Source: Microvirga sp. TS319 (GTDB taxonomy: Bacteria; Pseudomonadota; Alphaproteobacteria; Rhizobiales; Beijerinckiaceae). Taken from it: a stretch of 64,000 nt of DNA. The stretch is from the NCBI RefSeq assembly GCF_041276405.1, contig NZ_JBGGGT010000001.1:541501-605500 (forward strand), in the 5' to 3' direction. Positions 53,055 to 61,764 of this stretch are shown piece by piece (within the stretch, counting starts at the first letter, position 1; every line of letters begins with the position of its first letter). The position numbers and the translations under genes are program-made. The notes under the pieces were generated by a model that made no database searches, was not told the origin of the DNA, and was given only the letters and a program-made list of their open reading frames with translations.

Positions 53055-54290
53055 TCACCTCGCATCGGTACCCTGCATCGCGCGCGCGATCCGGCTCAAC
53101 AAACCGGTCAGGCCGATCATCAACAGGAAACGGTGCACGTAGCCGGCCCCGGCAGGCACCGCCAGGCGGGTGCTCTTCAACCGGCCATGCCGGCCGACAG
53201 GAAGACTCTCCCAGTCGATGTCCTGATACCCGTATGGCGGATTGCAAAAGGCCACGCGTTCCGCGTAGCCCGCATAGCCCGGATCACCGGGGGGCAACAC
53301 GAAACCGGCTTTGCGCCCGCTCGGCGGGGACGATTTCTTCCGGTATAGCCGGTCTGTGTCCAGCACCGTTCCGAGGTAGCGGCCGTGGATGTCGACGACC
53401 TCGCCGTCCTTCCACGGGAACCAGCCGATCCATTTCCCCTTCGTATTGAACAGATACCGGTCGTTGCGATGGAGGCGGAAGGCGACCCATTGGCCGGACG
53501 AGTCGAAAAAATTCTGAACTTTCGTTGCCGCTGTCCCACCCTTCGCCGGCTTGGACGGAGCATCCGGGGCTTTGACAGGGAGTACCTGCGCGGGTGCACT
53601 TGCCTTTTGCGGCGGTTTCTCGGGGGGCGCCACAGGAGGGGTCGAGTTTTCTTGCGGAAGCCGTGCCTGGACTGGCGTGCCCGCAGGCTCCCGGCCTGGA
53701 TTCGACAGGGCGGTGGCCACCCTTGCCGCTGGAGCGACTGATTGGCGTTCCGTGCCGCTCGATGCAAGGGGCGCGTTGAGCGAGAGCGATGCTCCACCAT
53801 CCCGATACGGCAGGGCCTGGCCTGTCCTTGGCCAAGAGGTCGTTTTCGGACGGCCGGTTTGAGACGGTAGCGGCTGGAACGTGTTTGTGGAGATCCACCC
53901 GATCTCGCGGCGCACCGGAACAAGGTACGCGCGGCCGCGCTCGATCTTCTCGACCGTGCAGGTGATCGTCCGCGTATCACCCGGAGGGCAATAGGCAACC
54001 ACGGCGCCAACAGGGATCTCGACCCCGTCAGTGGCGCCCGGCGTCACGTCCTGCCCGGTCGGCTCCGGGGTCGGGCCCAAAGCCTCGTTGCGCGCCGCGT
54101 CCCTCCGGCGAAGCTCAGCGAGGATGAGACGCGCCACGTCGCGGTGGCGGCTGGAAATCCCGTTCGGTGCAGGGCGCGGCCTCTCCGGATGCCAGGATCC
54201 CCCGATCCTCGCGAGTAGCTCGGCCACAATGTCGATGTCCCGTACTGCCATTTGCTTCATCATTGCGAAAGACGCGCCATGATGAGCCAT
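53055..54290 (-). CDS. unknown multidomain protein with 'beta-flower'-like C-terminal domain
   Basis: The 411-residue protein has four parts. Residues 18-70 and 90-140 match the helical and beta domains of the downstream paralogue. Residues 150-260 form a Pro/Ala/Ser-rich, probably disordered linker (PPVAPPEKPPQKASAPAQVL). Residues 265-325 contain short alternating strands, FFDSSGQWVAFRLHRNDRYL, FNTKGKWIGWFPWKDGEVVD and IHGRYLGTVLDTDRLYR, the pattern of the '4-fold beta flower' domain, in which each strand pair ends in G-xx-(V/I/L). A C-terminal hydrophobic stretch (FLLMIGLTGLLSRIAR) may associate with membrane. The domain assignment is by pattern memory. ATG 54290 is used; ATG 54263 is possible. 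Confidence 0.65.
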   Translation of the reverse strand: MAHHGASFAMMKQMAVRDIDIVAELLARIGGSWHPERPRPAPNGISSRHRDVARLILAELRRRDAARNEALGPTPEPTGQDVTPGATDGVEIPVGAVVAYCPPGDTRTITCTVEKIERGRAYLVPVRREIGWISTNTFQPLPSQTGRPKTTSWPRTGQALPYRDGGASLSLNAPLASSGTERQSVAPAARVATALSNPGREPAGTPVQARLPQENSTPPVAPPEKPPQKASAPAQVLPVKAPDAPSKPAKGGTAATKVQNFFDSSGQWVAFRLHRNDRYLFNTKGKWIGWFPWKDGEVVDIHGRYLGTVLDTDRLYRKKSSPPSGRKAGFVLPPGDPGYAGYAERVAFCNPPYGYQDIDWESLPVGRHGRLKSTRLAVPAGAGYVHRFLLMIGLTGLLSRIARAMQGTDAR

Positions 54291-54798
54291 TTACGAAAAG
54301 TAAACCAAAGCTTTGTCGTGAACAGAGTTAATTCCTAAAGGCGGGTGTTGTCTCAGCGTTGGCAACGGGGCAGAGCAGAAGAGCAACAGACCTTAACCAT
54401 TCGGGCAGCCCCGAGACTCTGCCGCCGAAACGAACGGCCTCGCATCAGATACCCGCCTGAAACAGTCCCCAGAAAAGGGGAATGTGGATAAGACTGGGGG
54501 AAGCTCGGGCCTGTCCTCGGCGGTCGCGGTGGGACGTGAAAGTTCCCTGCGTGGACACCGATTTTTTCGTTTTCTCAGAAAGGTTTGATTCAGAGTCTGG
54601 GGAGCAAATCCCGCGCCTGTTTTCGCGTATTAGGTGCGACCGTGCTCCCATCGAAACTGCACATTGCCTTCACGATCATAGCGCTGATCACCCTCGGAAA
54701 AGCACCGATGGTAAAGCCTCTGAGAAATCCGGATAGTGAAGTGATCATCCGCGTTGTGATCCTTCGTGATGACGAGACGAAAGGTTGAGCGTGCCTTA

Positions 54799-54888
54799 GC
54801 GCATCGTGCGGACCCGGCGGGCCGCGCTAGCGAAAAGTGGATCCGGTATTCGCTGACGCGGCCCTTCGGGTCCGCTCAAACGATGCGC
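54799..54888. repeat. REP-like large palindrome
   Basis: GCGCATCGT (54799-54807) pairs with ACGATGCGC (54880-54888). Just inside, GCGGACCCG (54808-54816) pairs with CGGGTCCGC (54867-54875). The inner part contains GCGAAAAGTGGATCCGGT, a sequence type common in intergenic palindromic repeats of Methylobacteriaceae. It is about 90 bases and may be a REP/MITE-like unit. Confidence 0.65.
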
Positions 54889-54900
54889 TCCACTAGGAGG

Positions 54901-55020
54901 GAGCATCGAACTCGATGCTCTAGAAGGAAGTATCGAACTTGCTGGAAAAGGGCCCCGCCTGGAAGGCGGGGCGCGCTAAAGGCGCATAAGTCAGCATCTG
55001 TATGGGGGCATGACAGATGC
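54901..55020. repeat. three consecutive hairpins
   Basis: GAGCATCGA/TCGATGCTC (54901-54909, 54912-54920; 2-base loop), GCCCCGCC/GGCGGGGC (54952-54959, 54965-54972) and GCATCTGT/ACAGATGC (54994-55001, 55013-55020). All are perfect 8-9 bp stems within 120 bases of the large palindrome. Confidence 0.6.
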
Positions 55021-55276
55021 AGGGAAGTCAGAGGACCCCTGGCTTTGGTTATATGGCTAAGGTTTGTGTATTCACCTAGGCCAAATGGTCTATGTTGCCG
55101 ATGTGCATCAACCGCTTTGATCGGGCGCGCAGCATGAGGAAATCCCAGCTGCACTCCTTCGAGGTCATTGAGGATGATCGCCTTTCCTCACGCAATGACA
55201 GGAACTCGATCAGCTTTTTCGCTGGAGTCAGCGGCTGAAGCCCCAGGGACAAAGCCAGAAGAATTCGATGCGGCTC

Positions 55277-55549
55277 TCAAGGCACTCGTGCTTCTTGAGC
55301 GCTTGTCCTGATCGCCCGTTTTGCATTCCTTCGGCCAGAGCCCGTCGGAGCTTTGGTTGTCTCGGAGCGGCAGAAATCGATTGCCGCTTCCAAAAACGCT
55401 TGGCGGGCTTGGGAGTGTTGGCTCACGGCCCTGATCCAGGGCTTGTCCGCAATGAGCGTCACCAGCCGTTCCGGCATCAGGCGCAATTTTTCCTCCTCGG
55501 CAGCTACCATCCGTTCATAAGCATGCAGCAGCTTTGATGGTCTGGCCAT
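55277..55549 (-). CDS. small helical hypothetical protein
   Basis: The 90-residue product starts at ATG 55549 (MARPSKLLHAYERMVAAEEE) and is almost entirely helical with a basic C-terminus (GSGRRNAKRAIRTSAQEARV). A longer form from 55564 would add five residues. It resembles the N-terminal segment of some plasmid or phage accessory proteins only in composition. No family is recognised. Confidence 0.4.
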   Translation of the reverse strand: MARPSKLLHAYERMVAAEEEKLRLMPERLVTLIADKPWIRAVSQHSQARQAFLEAAIDFCRSETTKAPTGSGRRNAKRAIRTSAQEARVP

Positions 55550-55625
55550 GAACACTCCCAACATTGATGGTCGGCACTCTGGGTAAAACTCCCGGCCTCC
55601 AATTCACCTTTAGCGGGAGATCAGT

Positions 55626-56130
55626 CTAGCGATCGTTAAAGTCGGCCGACGGTTTCTGACTGCGATCGTCGAAAAGGCCAGCCAGGGTCCCGTCCGGTCC
55701 ATAGCGGGCGTACTCACTGTCGTTGCTGTCGGCGACGAACACCACGTCGCAATCGGCGCCGCTGGTCAGCAGGTTGACACGGTTTGGCTCCCGTTGCCGT
55801 GGGTTGTTGATCAGACGGAACTGGCGCACGTCCGGGATCTTCAGGGCGAACTGGGCCGCTGATCGGCGTAGCGCGGCAGAAATCTGGGCGTCCTCCAGGG
55901 AACGAGCCCTTCAGCACCAGTACACGTGGCCCCTTCCAAGCCCCGAGGGACTGGGTAACCGTATCCGTCTGCATGGCATGGCTCGGGATCGTGCGCAGTA
56001 GGTTGGGCTGGCAACTCCTTGCCGCGGAAATCGTCCTCCGAGACAAACACGTTCAGGACAGCTGCGGGCTGTCCCGCATGCGTCGGGTGGCTTCGGCCAC
56101 GTCCACGACAGGCAAGTCGGCAGAACGAAA
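55626..56130 (-). pseudogene. ABC-type periplasmic binding protein, multiply frameshifted
   Basis: Reading the minus strand across three frames gives VVDVAEATRRMRDSPQLS, LNVFVSEDDFRGKELP, LLRTIPSHAMQTDTVTQSLG and DCDVVFVADSNDSEYARY before a stop. This order matches the middle of the type I periplasmic binding protein associated with PQQ-dependent alcohol oxidation (relatives read LLHTxPSRAMLxDAL...DVVVVADE). At least three shifts occur. The signal peptide and both ends are gone. The identification is by motif memory. Confidence 0.55.
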
Positions 56131-56331
56131 TGAATGCCGTCCTCTGTAGCCACCGCTCTACACTCGCAGCGATTGTCTCTTTCGAAAGAGGTACTACTGA
56201 CGCCGAGCAAGATGTATGCAATGCTCTTTCGGATTGTTGACAATTGAGGGCTGCAAGCGTCCACTTCCTATAAGCCACGTCGCATCAGCGTGAGACTTAG
56301 GCTCTCGGCGACGGGCCTGGAGGGACGAGCG

Positions 56332-57534
56332 ATGAGCACTCGGCGTACAGTGATTCAAGGGGCTGTGCTTGCGGTAGTGTCTACCTTGGCCATCGTGGCA
56401 ACCGGAGTAGCCTCGGTCGAGGCCGCGGACAAGGAACTCAAAATCGGCTTCGTCGGAGTCACCAGCGGCCCGGCTGCCGCATGGGGGACATCCAATGTCC
56501 GCTCGATGCAAACCCGAGCCGAATGGTTGAATCAAGCTGGCGGCGTGCGGATCGGGGATACAACCTATAACATCAACATCGTCACGTTCGATGATCAAAA
56601 GGATCCCAAGCGAGCGATTGCCGGCATGGAGAAGATGGCTCAGGAGGGCATTCACTATGTCGTCGGGCCAAATGTCGACGATGGCGCGGCGGCAGTCCGA
56701 CCTGTCGCCGAGAAGGCAGGCATCATCTACTTCCCCTACGCCTTCCCAAAAGAACTCTATGTGAAGCCCGCATCGAATGCTGTGCTTGGCATGATCGCCA
56801 GCTATCAGTCAGGTCCTGCGATCTACAAATACTTGAAAGAAAATAAGGGAGTTAAAAGCATCGCCTTTATCGCGGCCAATGAGTCCGATCCTCTCAGTCA
56901 ACGCGACAGCGGCGTTGCCGCCGCGAAGGCCCTCGGCCTACAGATTCTCGCCGAGAAAGACACCTACCAGAATGACACTCGCGACTTCACTCCGGTGTTG
57001 ACGCCGATCGTCAAGCTGAAGCCGGATCTGCTGGTGCTCTCAGGCGTAGCCCCTGCCAACGCGCCTCTCCTGATCCGCGCAGCAAGAGAACTCGGCTTTA
57101 ATGGACTGATCTCAACCGAGACGGCTCACGACGCCAAGGTGCTGGCCGAAGGAGCAGGTGACCTCGCCAATGGCTTCATATCGGTGGGCGGCGCCTCGAC
57201 TCCCGAGATCCGCTCCCCCGTCATGGCGGAGTTTATCGATCGCTATACGAAGAAGTTCGGCGAGTACAATGACGAGTCGAATACAAAGGTATACGCGCTC
57301 GAGTACATCCTTGAGACACTGAAAGCCAATCCCAAAGCGGTTGACAGCGTTGATGAGTTCAAGAAGGCGATCGACACGTTCTCCGCTCCAAACCCCTTCA
57401 TGAAGGGCGACAATAAACTCAAGTATGTCGGTATGACCTCGTTTGGTCAGAAGCGCCAGATCTCGGTTCCGATGGTCGTCAATGAGTACCAAAACGGTGA
57501 GTTCAAGACATTGTTCATTGGTGAGGTCGACTGA
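56332..57534 (+). CDS. LivJ-type periplasmic amino-acid/amide binding protein
   Basis: The 400-residue protein has a Tat/Sec-like leader (STRRTVIQGAVLAVVSTLAI, cleavage near VEAADKE). It has the type I periplasmic-binding fold: LKIGFVGVTSGPAAAWGTSN, FDDQKDPKRAIAGMEKMAQE, VVGPNVDDGAAAVRPVAEKA, and FTPVLTPIVKLKPDLLVLSG. It captures the substrate for the LivHMGF transporter encoded next. The family covers branched-chain amino acids, amides and urea; the following racemase hints at a hydantoin- or N-carbamoyl-type compound. ATG 56332 follows GGAGG. The RR in MSTRRTVIQG is suggestive of Tat export but lacks the full consensus. A hairpin follows the stop. Confidence 0.9.
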   Translation: MSTRRTVIQGAVLAVVSTLAIVATGVASVEAADKELKIGFVGVTSGPAAAWGTSNVRSMQTRAEWLNQAGGVRIGDTTYNINIVTFDDQKDPKRAIAGMEKMAQEGIHYVVGPNVDDGAAAVRPVAEKAGIIYFPYAFPKELYVKPASNAVLGMIASYQSGPAIYKYLKENKGVKSIAFIAANESDPLSQRDSGVAAAKALGLQILAEKDTYQNDTRDFTPVLTPIVKLKPDLLVLSGVAPANAPLLIRAARELGFNGLISTETAHDAKVLAEGAGDLANGFISVGGASTPEIRSPVMAEFIDRYTKKFGEYNDESNTKVYALEYILETLKANPKAVDSVDEFKKAIDTFSAPNPFMKGDNKLKYVGMTSFGQKRQISVPMVVNEYQNGEFKTLFIGEVD

Positions 57535-57548
57535 ACTTCTTGACAGTG

Positions 57549-57576
57549 GCACCATGAGCGGACCTGCTCATGGTGC
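57549..57576 (+). promoter_or_regulatory. 11-bp perfect hairpin between binding-protein and permease genes
   Basis: GCACCATGAGC (57549-57559) pairs perfectly with GCTCATGGTGC (57566-57576) over a 6-base loop, 15 bases after the binding-protein stop. With no T tract it is more likely an mRNA stabiliser/attenuator that keeps binding protein above permease level. ATG 57570 lies inside its 3' arm, which argues for livH starting at 57606. Confidence 0.75.
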
Positions 57577-57605
57577 AATTCATAGATTACCGACTGGATT
57601 CCTTC

Positions 57606-58472
57606 ATGGAGCAGGTGGTCGCAAACGGACTGTATCTCGGGGCGCAGTACGCGCTCATTGCTCTCGGGTTGACGCTGATATTCGCCCTGATGAATGTCTT
57701 GAACTTTGCGCATGGTCAGATGTACGTCCTTGGCGGGTTCGTTACTTACTATGTCTATGGCCAGCTCGGTCTTCCCTTTGCTGTGGCGCTGCTGGCATCC
57801 GGAGCAACGCTCGCTGCCGCGGGTGCTCTTATCGAGAAATTTCTCTTCCGACCCGTGATCCGGAGAAGCATTCGCGAGGAAAGCACGATGTTGCTCGCAG
57901 CAGCCATCGCGTTCTTTCTCGATGCGATTATTCTACTTCTTTTCGGCGAGAAGCAGCGTGGCGTACCGAAGATCATCAATGGAGTGTTCCTGTCAGATGC
58001 CTTGATCATGCCTTATGATCGCATGCTGATCGGTGCCGTGGCGCTTGTCATGATCGCGGCCTTCATGCTGCTCATGCAATATACGAAGCCTGGTCGGGCA
58101 ATGCGCGCACTGGCTCAGGACCGCGTCGCCGCGCAACTGATGGGAGTTCGCGTTGACCGTTACTCCATGATCGGGTTCGCACTCGGTGCCATGCTGGCTG
58201 GCGTGGTCGGGGGGCTTCTTGTAGCGATTACGGGCGTAAACTCCGGGATAGGAGGGCCAATCTCGGTCAAGGCCTTCATGATGGTCATGATCGGTGGAGC
58301 AGGCGTCGTCGGGGGAGCTATTGCAGGAGGCTTCATCCTCGGCATGCTCGAGTCCGTGGGACTGAGTGTACTGCATGCCTATGGCGACATCACGTATTTG
58401 GTCATTTTCGCGGCCTTGATGGTGTTCCTCAGCATTCGCCCCAATGGGCTGATGGGTAAACCATGGGGGTGA
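57606..58472 (+). CDS. livH: LivH-type ABC permease
   Basis: The 288-residue inner-membrane protein has about eight hydrophobic segments. The N-terminus MEQVVANGLYLGAQYALIAL GLTLIFALMNVLNFAHGQMY is diagnostic of LivH. The cytoplasmic loop RAMRALAQDRVAAQLMGVRV contacts the ATPase, and GVVGGAIAGGFILGMLESVG ends the core. ATG 57606 matches the usual LivH start; ATG 57570 would add 12 residues from inside the hairpin. It forms the channel with LivM. Its stop is six bases before livM. Confidence 0.92.
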   Translation: MEQVVANGLYLGAQYALIALGLTLIFALMNVLNFAHGQMYVLGGFVTYYVYGQLGLPFAVALLASGATLAAAGALIEKFLFRPVIRRSIREESTMLLAAAIAFFLDAIILLLFGEKQRGVPKIINGVFLSDALIMPYDRMLIGAVALVMIAAFMLLMQYTKPGRAMRALAQDRVAAQLMGVRVDRYSMIGFALGAMLAGVVGGLLVAITGVNSGIGGPISVKAFMMVMIGGAGVVGGAIAGGFILGMLESVGLSVLHAYGDITYLVIFAALMVFLSIRPNGLMGKPWG

Positions 58473-58478
58473 TGTGAC

Positions 58479-59462
58479 ATGCCAGTCTCGAAGCTGATGT
58501 GGGTCCTCGGTTTCCTGGCTATGTCGCTCGTGGCGATTCCCTGGATCATCGTCGTGACCGGACGTTCAGACCTGTACTATACATTAACGTCGGTTGCGCT
58601 GCTTGCCATTGCCAGTGGTGGCGTCTGGCTCACATTCTATATTGGGCGCATCAACATCGGCCAAGCGGCCTATGCGCTGCTTGGCGGCTATGTCTCCGCG
58701 ATTCTCATCGTTCGCTATGGCGTGCCGTTCTGGTTCACGCTGCCGCTCGCCGGCCTTCTATGCGCCGGGGCGAGCGTTCTGATCGGCGTTCCGATTCTAC
58801 GGCTGAGAGGGGTCTACTTCGCCATGGTGACGCTGGTTCTCACGGAGGTCGCCCGCCTTCTGGCCCTCGCGCTTCCGGTGACCAACGGCGCCAAAGGCCT
58901 TGTGAACATTCCGCTCCCTGATGCAGTCACACTATTCGGCGTCGAGTTGCTACCGGATTTCGCAACGCTGGAAAATCCGCGGCGTGCCTTCTATTTCGCT
59001 GCCGTCGTCCTGATGGTCATCTGCTATGCGGGCCTTTACCGTTTGGTCCATTCCCGCATCGGCAGGCTTTGTCTATCGCTCCAGCAGAATGAGGAACTGG
59101 CCACGTCGATTGGCGTCAATGTCGCCTACTTGCGCCTTGTCATCTACGCGATCTCGTCCTTTCTGGGTGGGATCGCCGGAGCGATGTTCATCGCCATCTC
59201 CCAGTCCATCTATCCGTCGAGCTTTACAACGGCCGATTCCATCAATTTCATGCTTAATTGTTTCCTCGGCGGGCTGGCCTATGTCCTCGGGCCGATACTC
59301 GGGACCTTCCTTCTCTATTTCGGCTGGGACCTCTTGTTCAAGGCGGGCCAGTTTCAGCTCCTGATCTTTTCCTCGGTGCTGATCGTCCTCATGCTGACGC
59401 TGCCCAATGGTCTGCTCAGCCTCCGTCCGTGGAAGCAGATGAAGGGGTCCGTTGGTGGATGA
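58479..59462 (+). CDS. livM: LivM-type ABC permease
   Basis: The 327-residue permease has eight to ten hydrophobic segments. GGVWLTFYIGRINIGQAAYA (LivM N-terminal signature, usually NxGxxSFG), LRGVYFAMVTLVLTEVARLL and the ATPase-contact loop GRLCLSLQQNEELATSIGVN are visible. GGLAYVLGPILGTFLLYFGW and the C-terminal LPNGLLSLRPW complete the family pattern. It overlaps livG by eight bases, so translation is coupled. It pairs with LivH to form the transmembrane pathway. Confidence 0.92.
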   Translation: MPVSKLMWVLGFLAMSLVAIPWIIVVTGRSDLYYTLTSVALLAIASGGVWLTFYIGRINIGQAAYALLGGYVSAILIVRYGVPFWFTLPLAGLLCAGASVLIGVPILRLRGVYFAMVTLVLTEVARLLALALPVTNGAKGLVNIPLPDAVTLFGVELLPDFATLENPRRAFYFAAVVLMVICYAGLYRLVHSRIGRLCLSLQQNEELATSIGVNVAYLRLVIYAISSFLGGIAGAMFIAISQSIYPSSFTTADSINFMLNCFLGGLAYVLGPILGTFLLYFGWDLLFKAGQFQLLIFSSVLIVLMLTLPNGLLSLRPWKQMKGSVGG

Positions 59463-60234
59463 TATTCTTCAGGTTTCCGGCTTGACGAAACGGTTTGGCG
59501 GTCTCACCGCTGTCAACAATGTCTCGTTCTCCGTGCGCGAGGGTGAAGTTCTCTCGGTCATCGGGCCGAACGGGGCTGGAAAATCTACGCTTTTTAAGCT
59601 CGTTGCCTCGTTCCTGCGACCGAGCGCGGGCGAAGTTCGCTTTCAAGGAAAACGCATCTCGGGCCTCGCGCCTCATGTCGTGGCTCGGATGGGGGTCGTT
59701 CGAACCTTCCAGGAGACGACGATTTTCAAAGGCATGACGGTGCGCGAGAACGTCATCATCGCTCACCAACTGAGAGCCCGGGCCAGCCTCCCGGGATTCT
59801 ATATTAGGTCCCCCACGGCGCGAAAGGATGAGTCCGAGTTCGGAAGGTCTGCCGATGACATTCTTGAGTTTCTCGGTCTCGATCATATCCAGGATGAGCC
59901 CGCACTAGCCCTCCCGCACGGACATCTCCGGGCGCTTGGAATGGCGATTGGTCTCGCGACCAATCCCAAGGTCCTTCTGCTCGATGAGCCGTTTGCCGGG
60001 ATGAACCATGACGAAACGATGCGTGCCGTCGAGATGGTAAAGGACGTGCGTGAACGGGGGGTCACCATACTCTTGGTTGAGCACGACATGCCGGCCGTAA
60101 TGCAGATCTCCCATCGAATCGTCGTGCTGAACTTTGGGGAAAAGATTGCGGAAGGAACTCCGACCGAGATCCAGCAGAACGAGAAGGTCATCGAGGCCTA
60201 TCTCGGGATCGAGGACAAGACGATCGGATTTTGA
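59455..60234 (+). CDS. livG: LivG-type ABC ATPase
   Basis: From GTG 59455 the 259-residue ATPase shows Walker A GPNGAGKST, the Q-loop region VRTFQETTIF, Walker B VLLLDEPFAGMNHDET and switch His LLVEHDMPAV. The ABC signature is atypical, LPHGHLRALGMAIGLA instead of LSxGxQR. LivG has the usual insertion before the signature and ends AYLGIED. GTG 59455 overlaps the livM end and is preceded by AGGGG. Confidence 0.92.
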   Translation: MDDILQVSGLTKRFGGLTAVNNVSFSVREGEVLSVIGPNGAGKSTLFKLVASFLRPSAGEVRFQGKRISGLAPHVVARMGVVRTFQETTIFKGMTVRENVIIAHQLRARASLPGFYIRSPTARKDESEFGRSADDILEFLGLDHIQDEPALALPHGHLRALGMAIGLATNPKVLLLDEPFAGMNHDETMRAVEMVKDVRERGVTILLVEHDMPAVMQISHRIVVLNFGEKIAEGTPTEIQQNEKVIEAYLGIEDKTIGF

Positions 60235-60237
60235 AAC

Positions 60238-60963
60238 ATGGCCAAGCTGCTGACATGCAGAAACGTGGAGCTCTATTACGATCACGTCCATGCCTTGAAA
60301 GGCATTTCGCTCGAGATCAATGAAGGTGAGACAGTTGCCTTGATCGGAGCGAACGGCGCCGGCAAGTCGTCCATCTTGCGAGCGATCACGGGGCTGAAAC
60401 GGATCTGGTCCGGCGAGATCCATTATCAGGGCGGACGCATCGATCGTTGTCAGCCGGACGAGATCGTCAAGATGGGAATCGTCATGGTGCCGGAGGGGCG
60501 GCGGGTCTTTCCTTATATGTCGGTCAAGGACAATCTCCTCATGGGGGCCTTCACTCGGACCGACCGGGCTGGCGTAGGCATGAGCCTTGACATGGTCCTG
60601 AACCGTTTCCCCCGCCTTAAAGAGCGCTATTCCCAATCAGCCGGGACCATGAGTGGTGGTGAACAGCAGATGCTGGTGATCGGCCGGGCATTGATGGCCA
60701 AGCCGCGCCTGCTCTTGCTCGACGAACCATCCCTCGGAATCGCACCCAAGCTGGTCCAGGATATCGCGCGATCGATCGTTGCCATCAACAGGGACGAAAA
60801 AGTCAGCGTGCTGCTGGTTGAACAGAATTCCCGCATGGCGCTCAGGATTTCGCAGCGCGCCTACGCGCTCACGACTGGCCGGATCGCACTGGCTGGTCAG
60901 TCGGCCGAGATGCTGGATGATGAGCGTATCAAGCATCTTTATCTAGGTGGGGAACTTCAGTAG
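60238..60963 (+). CDS. livF: LivF-type ABC ATPase
   Basis: The 241-residue ATPase has Walker A GANGAGKSS, the motif GIVMVPEGRRVFPYMSVKDN, a canonical signature MSGGEQQMLVIGRALMAKP, Walker B LLLLDEPSLGIAP and VLLVEQNSRMALRISQRAYA. The ending IKHLYLGG is the classic LivF C-terminus (AYLG). It forms the heterodimer with LivG. It begins three bases after livG. All catalytic residues are present. Confidence 0.93.
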   Translation: MAKLLTCRNVELYYDHVHALKGISLEINEGETVALIGANGAGKSSILRAITGLKRIWSGEIHYQGGRIDRCQPDEIVKMGIVMVPEGRRVFPYMSVKDNLLMGAFTRTDRAGVGMSLDMVLNRFPRLKERYSQSAGTMSGGEQQMLVIGRALMAKPRLLLLDEPSLGIAPKLVQDIARSIVAINRDEKVSVLLVEQNSRMALRISQRAYALTTGRIALAGQSAEMLDDERIKHLYLGGELQ

Positions 60964-60978
60964 CAGATAGGCCACGCC

Positions 60979-61764
60979 ATGCAGATTTGTGTCGTCAACC
61001 CAAATACGACGGCCTCGATGACCCGGAAGATCGGCAGTGCAGCCGCCGCTGTCGCGGCCAAGGGGACAGAAATCATCGCCGTCAATCCAAAGCTCGGCCC
61101 GCCGAGCATCGAAGGATATTTTGACGAGGCATTCTCTGTTCCCGGATTGATCGATGAGATCGGCAACGCGCCAGGCGCGGACGCTTACATCATAGCGTGC
61201 TTCGATGACACCGGTCTCGATGCTGCTCGCTGCATCACCGACGCGCCGGTAATCGGGATCGGTGAGGCCGCGTTTCATATGGCGACGCTTATTGCGGGAC
61301 AGTTCAGCGTCGTAACGACATTATCTCGCTCGATACCGGCGATTGAAGGCAATCTGGTCCGATATGGACTCCGAACCCGCTGCGTCAAAGTGCGGGCGTC
61401 GGATGTACCGGTACTCGACTTGGAAGCTCCCGGTTCAAGCGCCCGTCAACGCATTTCGGATGAGATCTCCGCCGCAATCCGCGATGATCGTGCCGAGGCA
61501 ATCGTCCTTGGCTGTGCTGGGATGACGGATCTCGCACGCTCCTTGGAGCAGGAGCACGGAATACCCGTCCTCGATGGAGTGACCTGCGCGGTCAAGCTCT
61601 GCGAGGCTCTTGAGGCCCTTGGCCTCAAGACTTCGAAGGTCGGGGGCTACGCCATGCCTCGGGCAAAAACCTATTCCGGTCTTTTCGCGCGCTTTTCACC
61701 AAGCGGAAGAGATACGCTCAAAAGCGACGGGGACCGGTCCGACAGGGGACTGAAAGACACGTGA
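60979..61764 (+). CDS. Asp/Glu/hydantoin racemase family protein
   Basis: The 261-residue product matches the hydantoin racemase/AroM-like branch of the aspartate/glutamate racemase superfamily. The start MQICVVNPNTTASMTRKIGS and GPPSIEGYFDEAFSVPGLID are typical. The two catalytic cysteines are in IIACFDDTGLD (near residue 75) and AIVLGCAGMTDLAR (near 180). Such cofactor-free enzymes interconvert 5-substituted hydantoins or amino-acid enantiomers. It follows livF by 15 bases and overlaps the regulator by four, so the transported compound is probably a chiral hydantoin, carbamoyl or amino acid. Hydantoinase and carbamoylase genes are absent from the window. The C-terminal 25 residues (SPSGRDTLKSDGDRSDRG) are polar and not conserved. 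Confidence 0.88.
   Translation: MQICVVNPNTTASMTRKIGSAAAAVAAKGTEIIAVNPKLGPPSIEGYFDEAFSVPGLIDEIGNAPGADAYIIACFDDTGLDAARCITDAPVIGIGEAAFHMATLIAGQFSVVTTLSRSIPAIEGNLVRYGLRTRCVKVRASDVPVLDLEAPGSSARQRISDEISAAIRDDRAEAIVLGCAGMTDLARSLEQEHGIPVLDGVTCAVKLCEALEALGLKTSKVGGYAMPRAKTYSGLFARFSPSGRDTLKSDGDRSDRGLKDT

Larger units (their letters stand above)
54291..55276. other. 986-base stretch with palindromes but no supported gene
   Basis: No frame shows a family or convincing composition. The middle (54799-55020) is occupied by a large palindrome and three hairpins listed separately. The left part should hold the promoter of the minus-strand two-gene unit. Confidence 0.5.
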
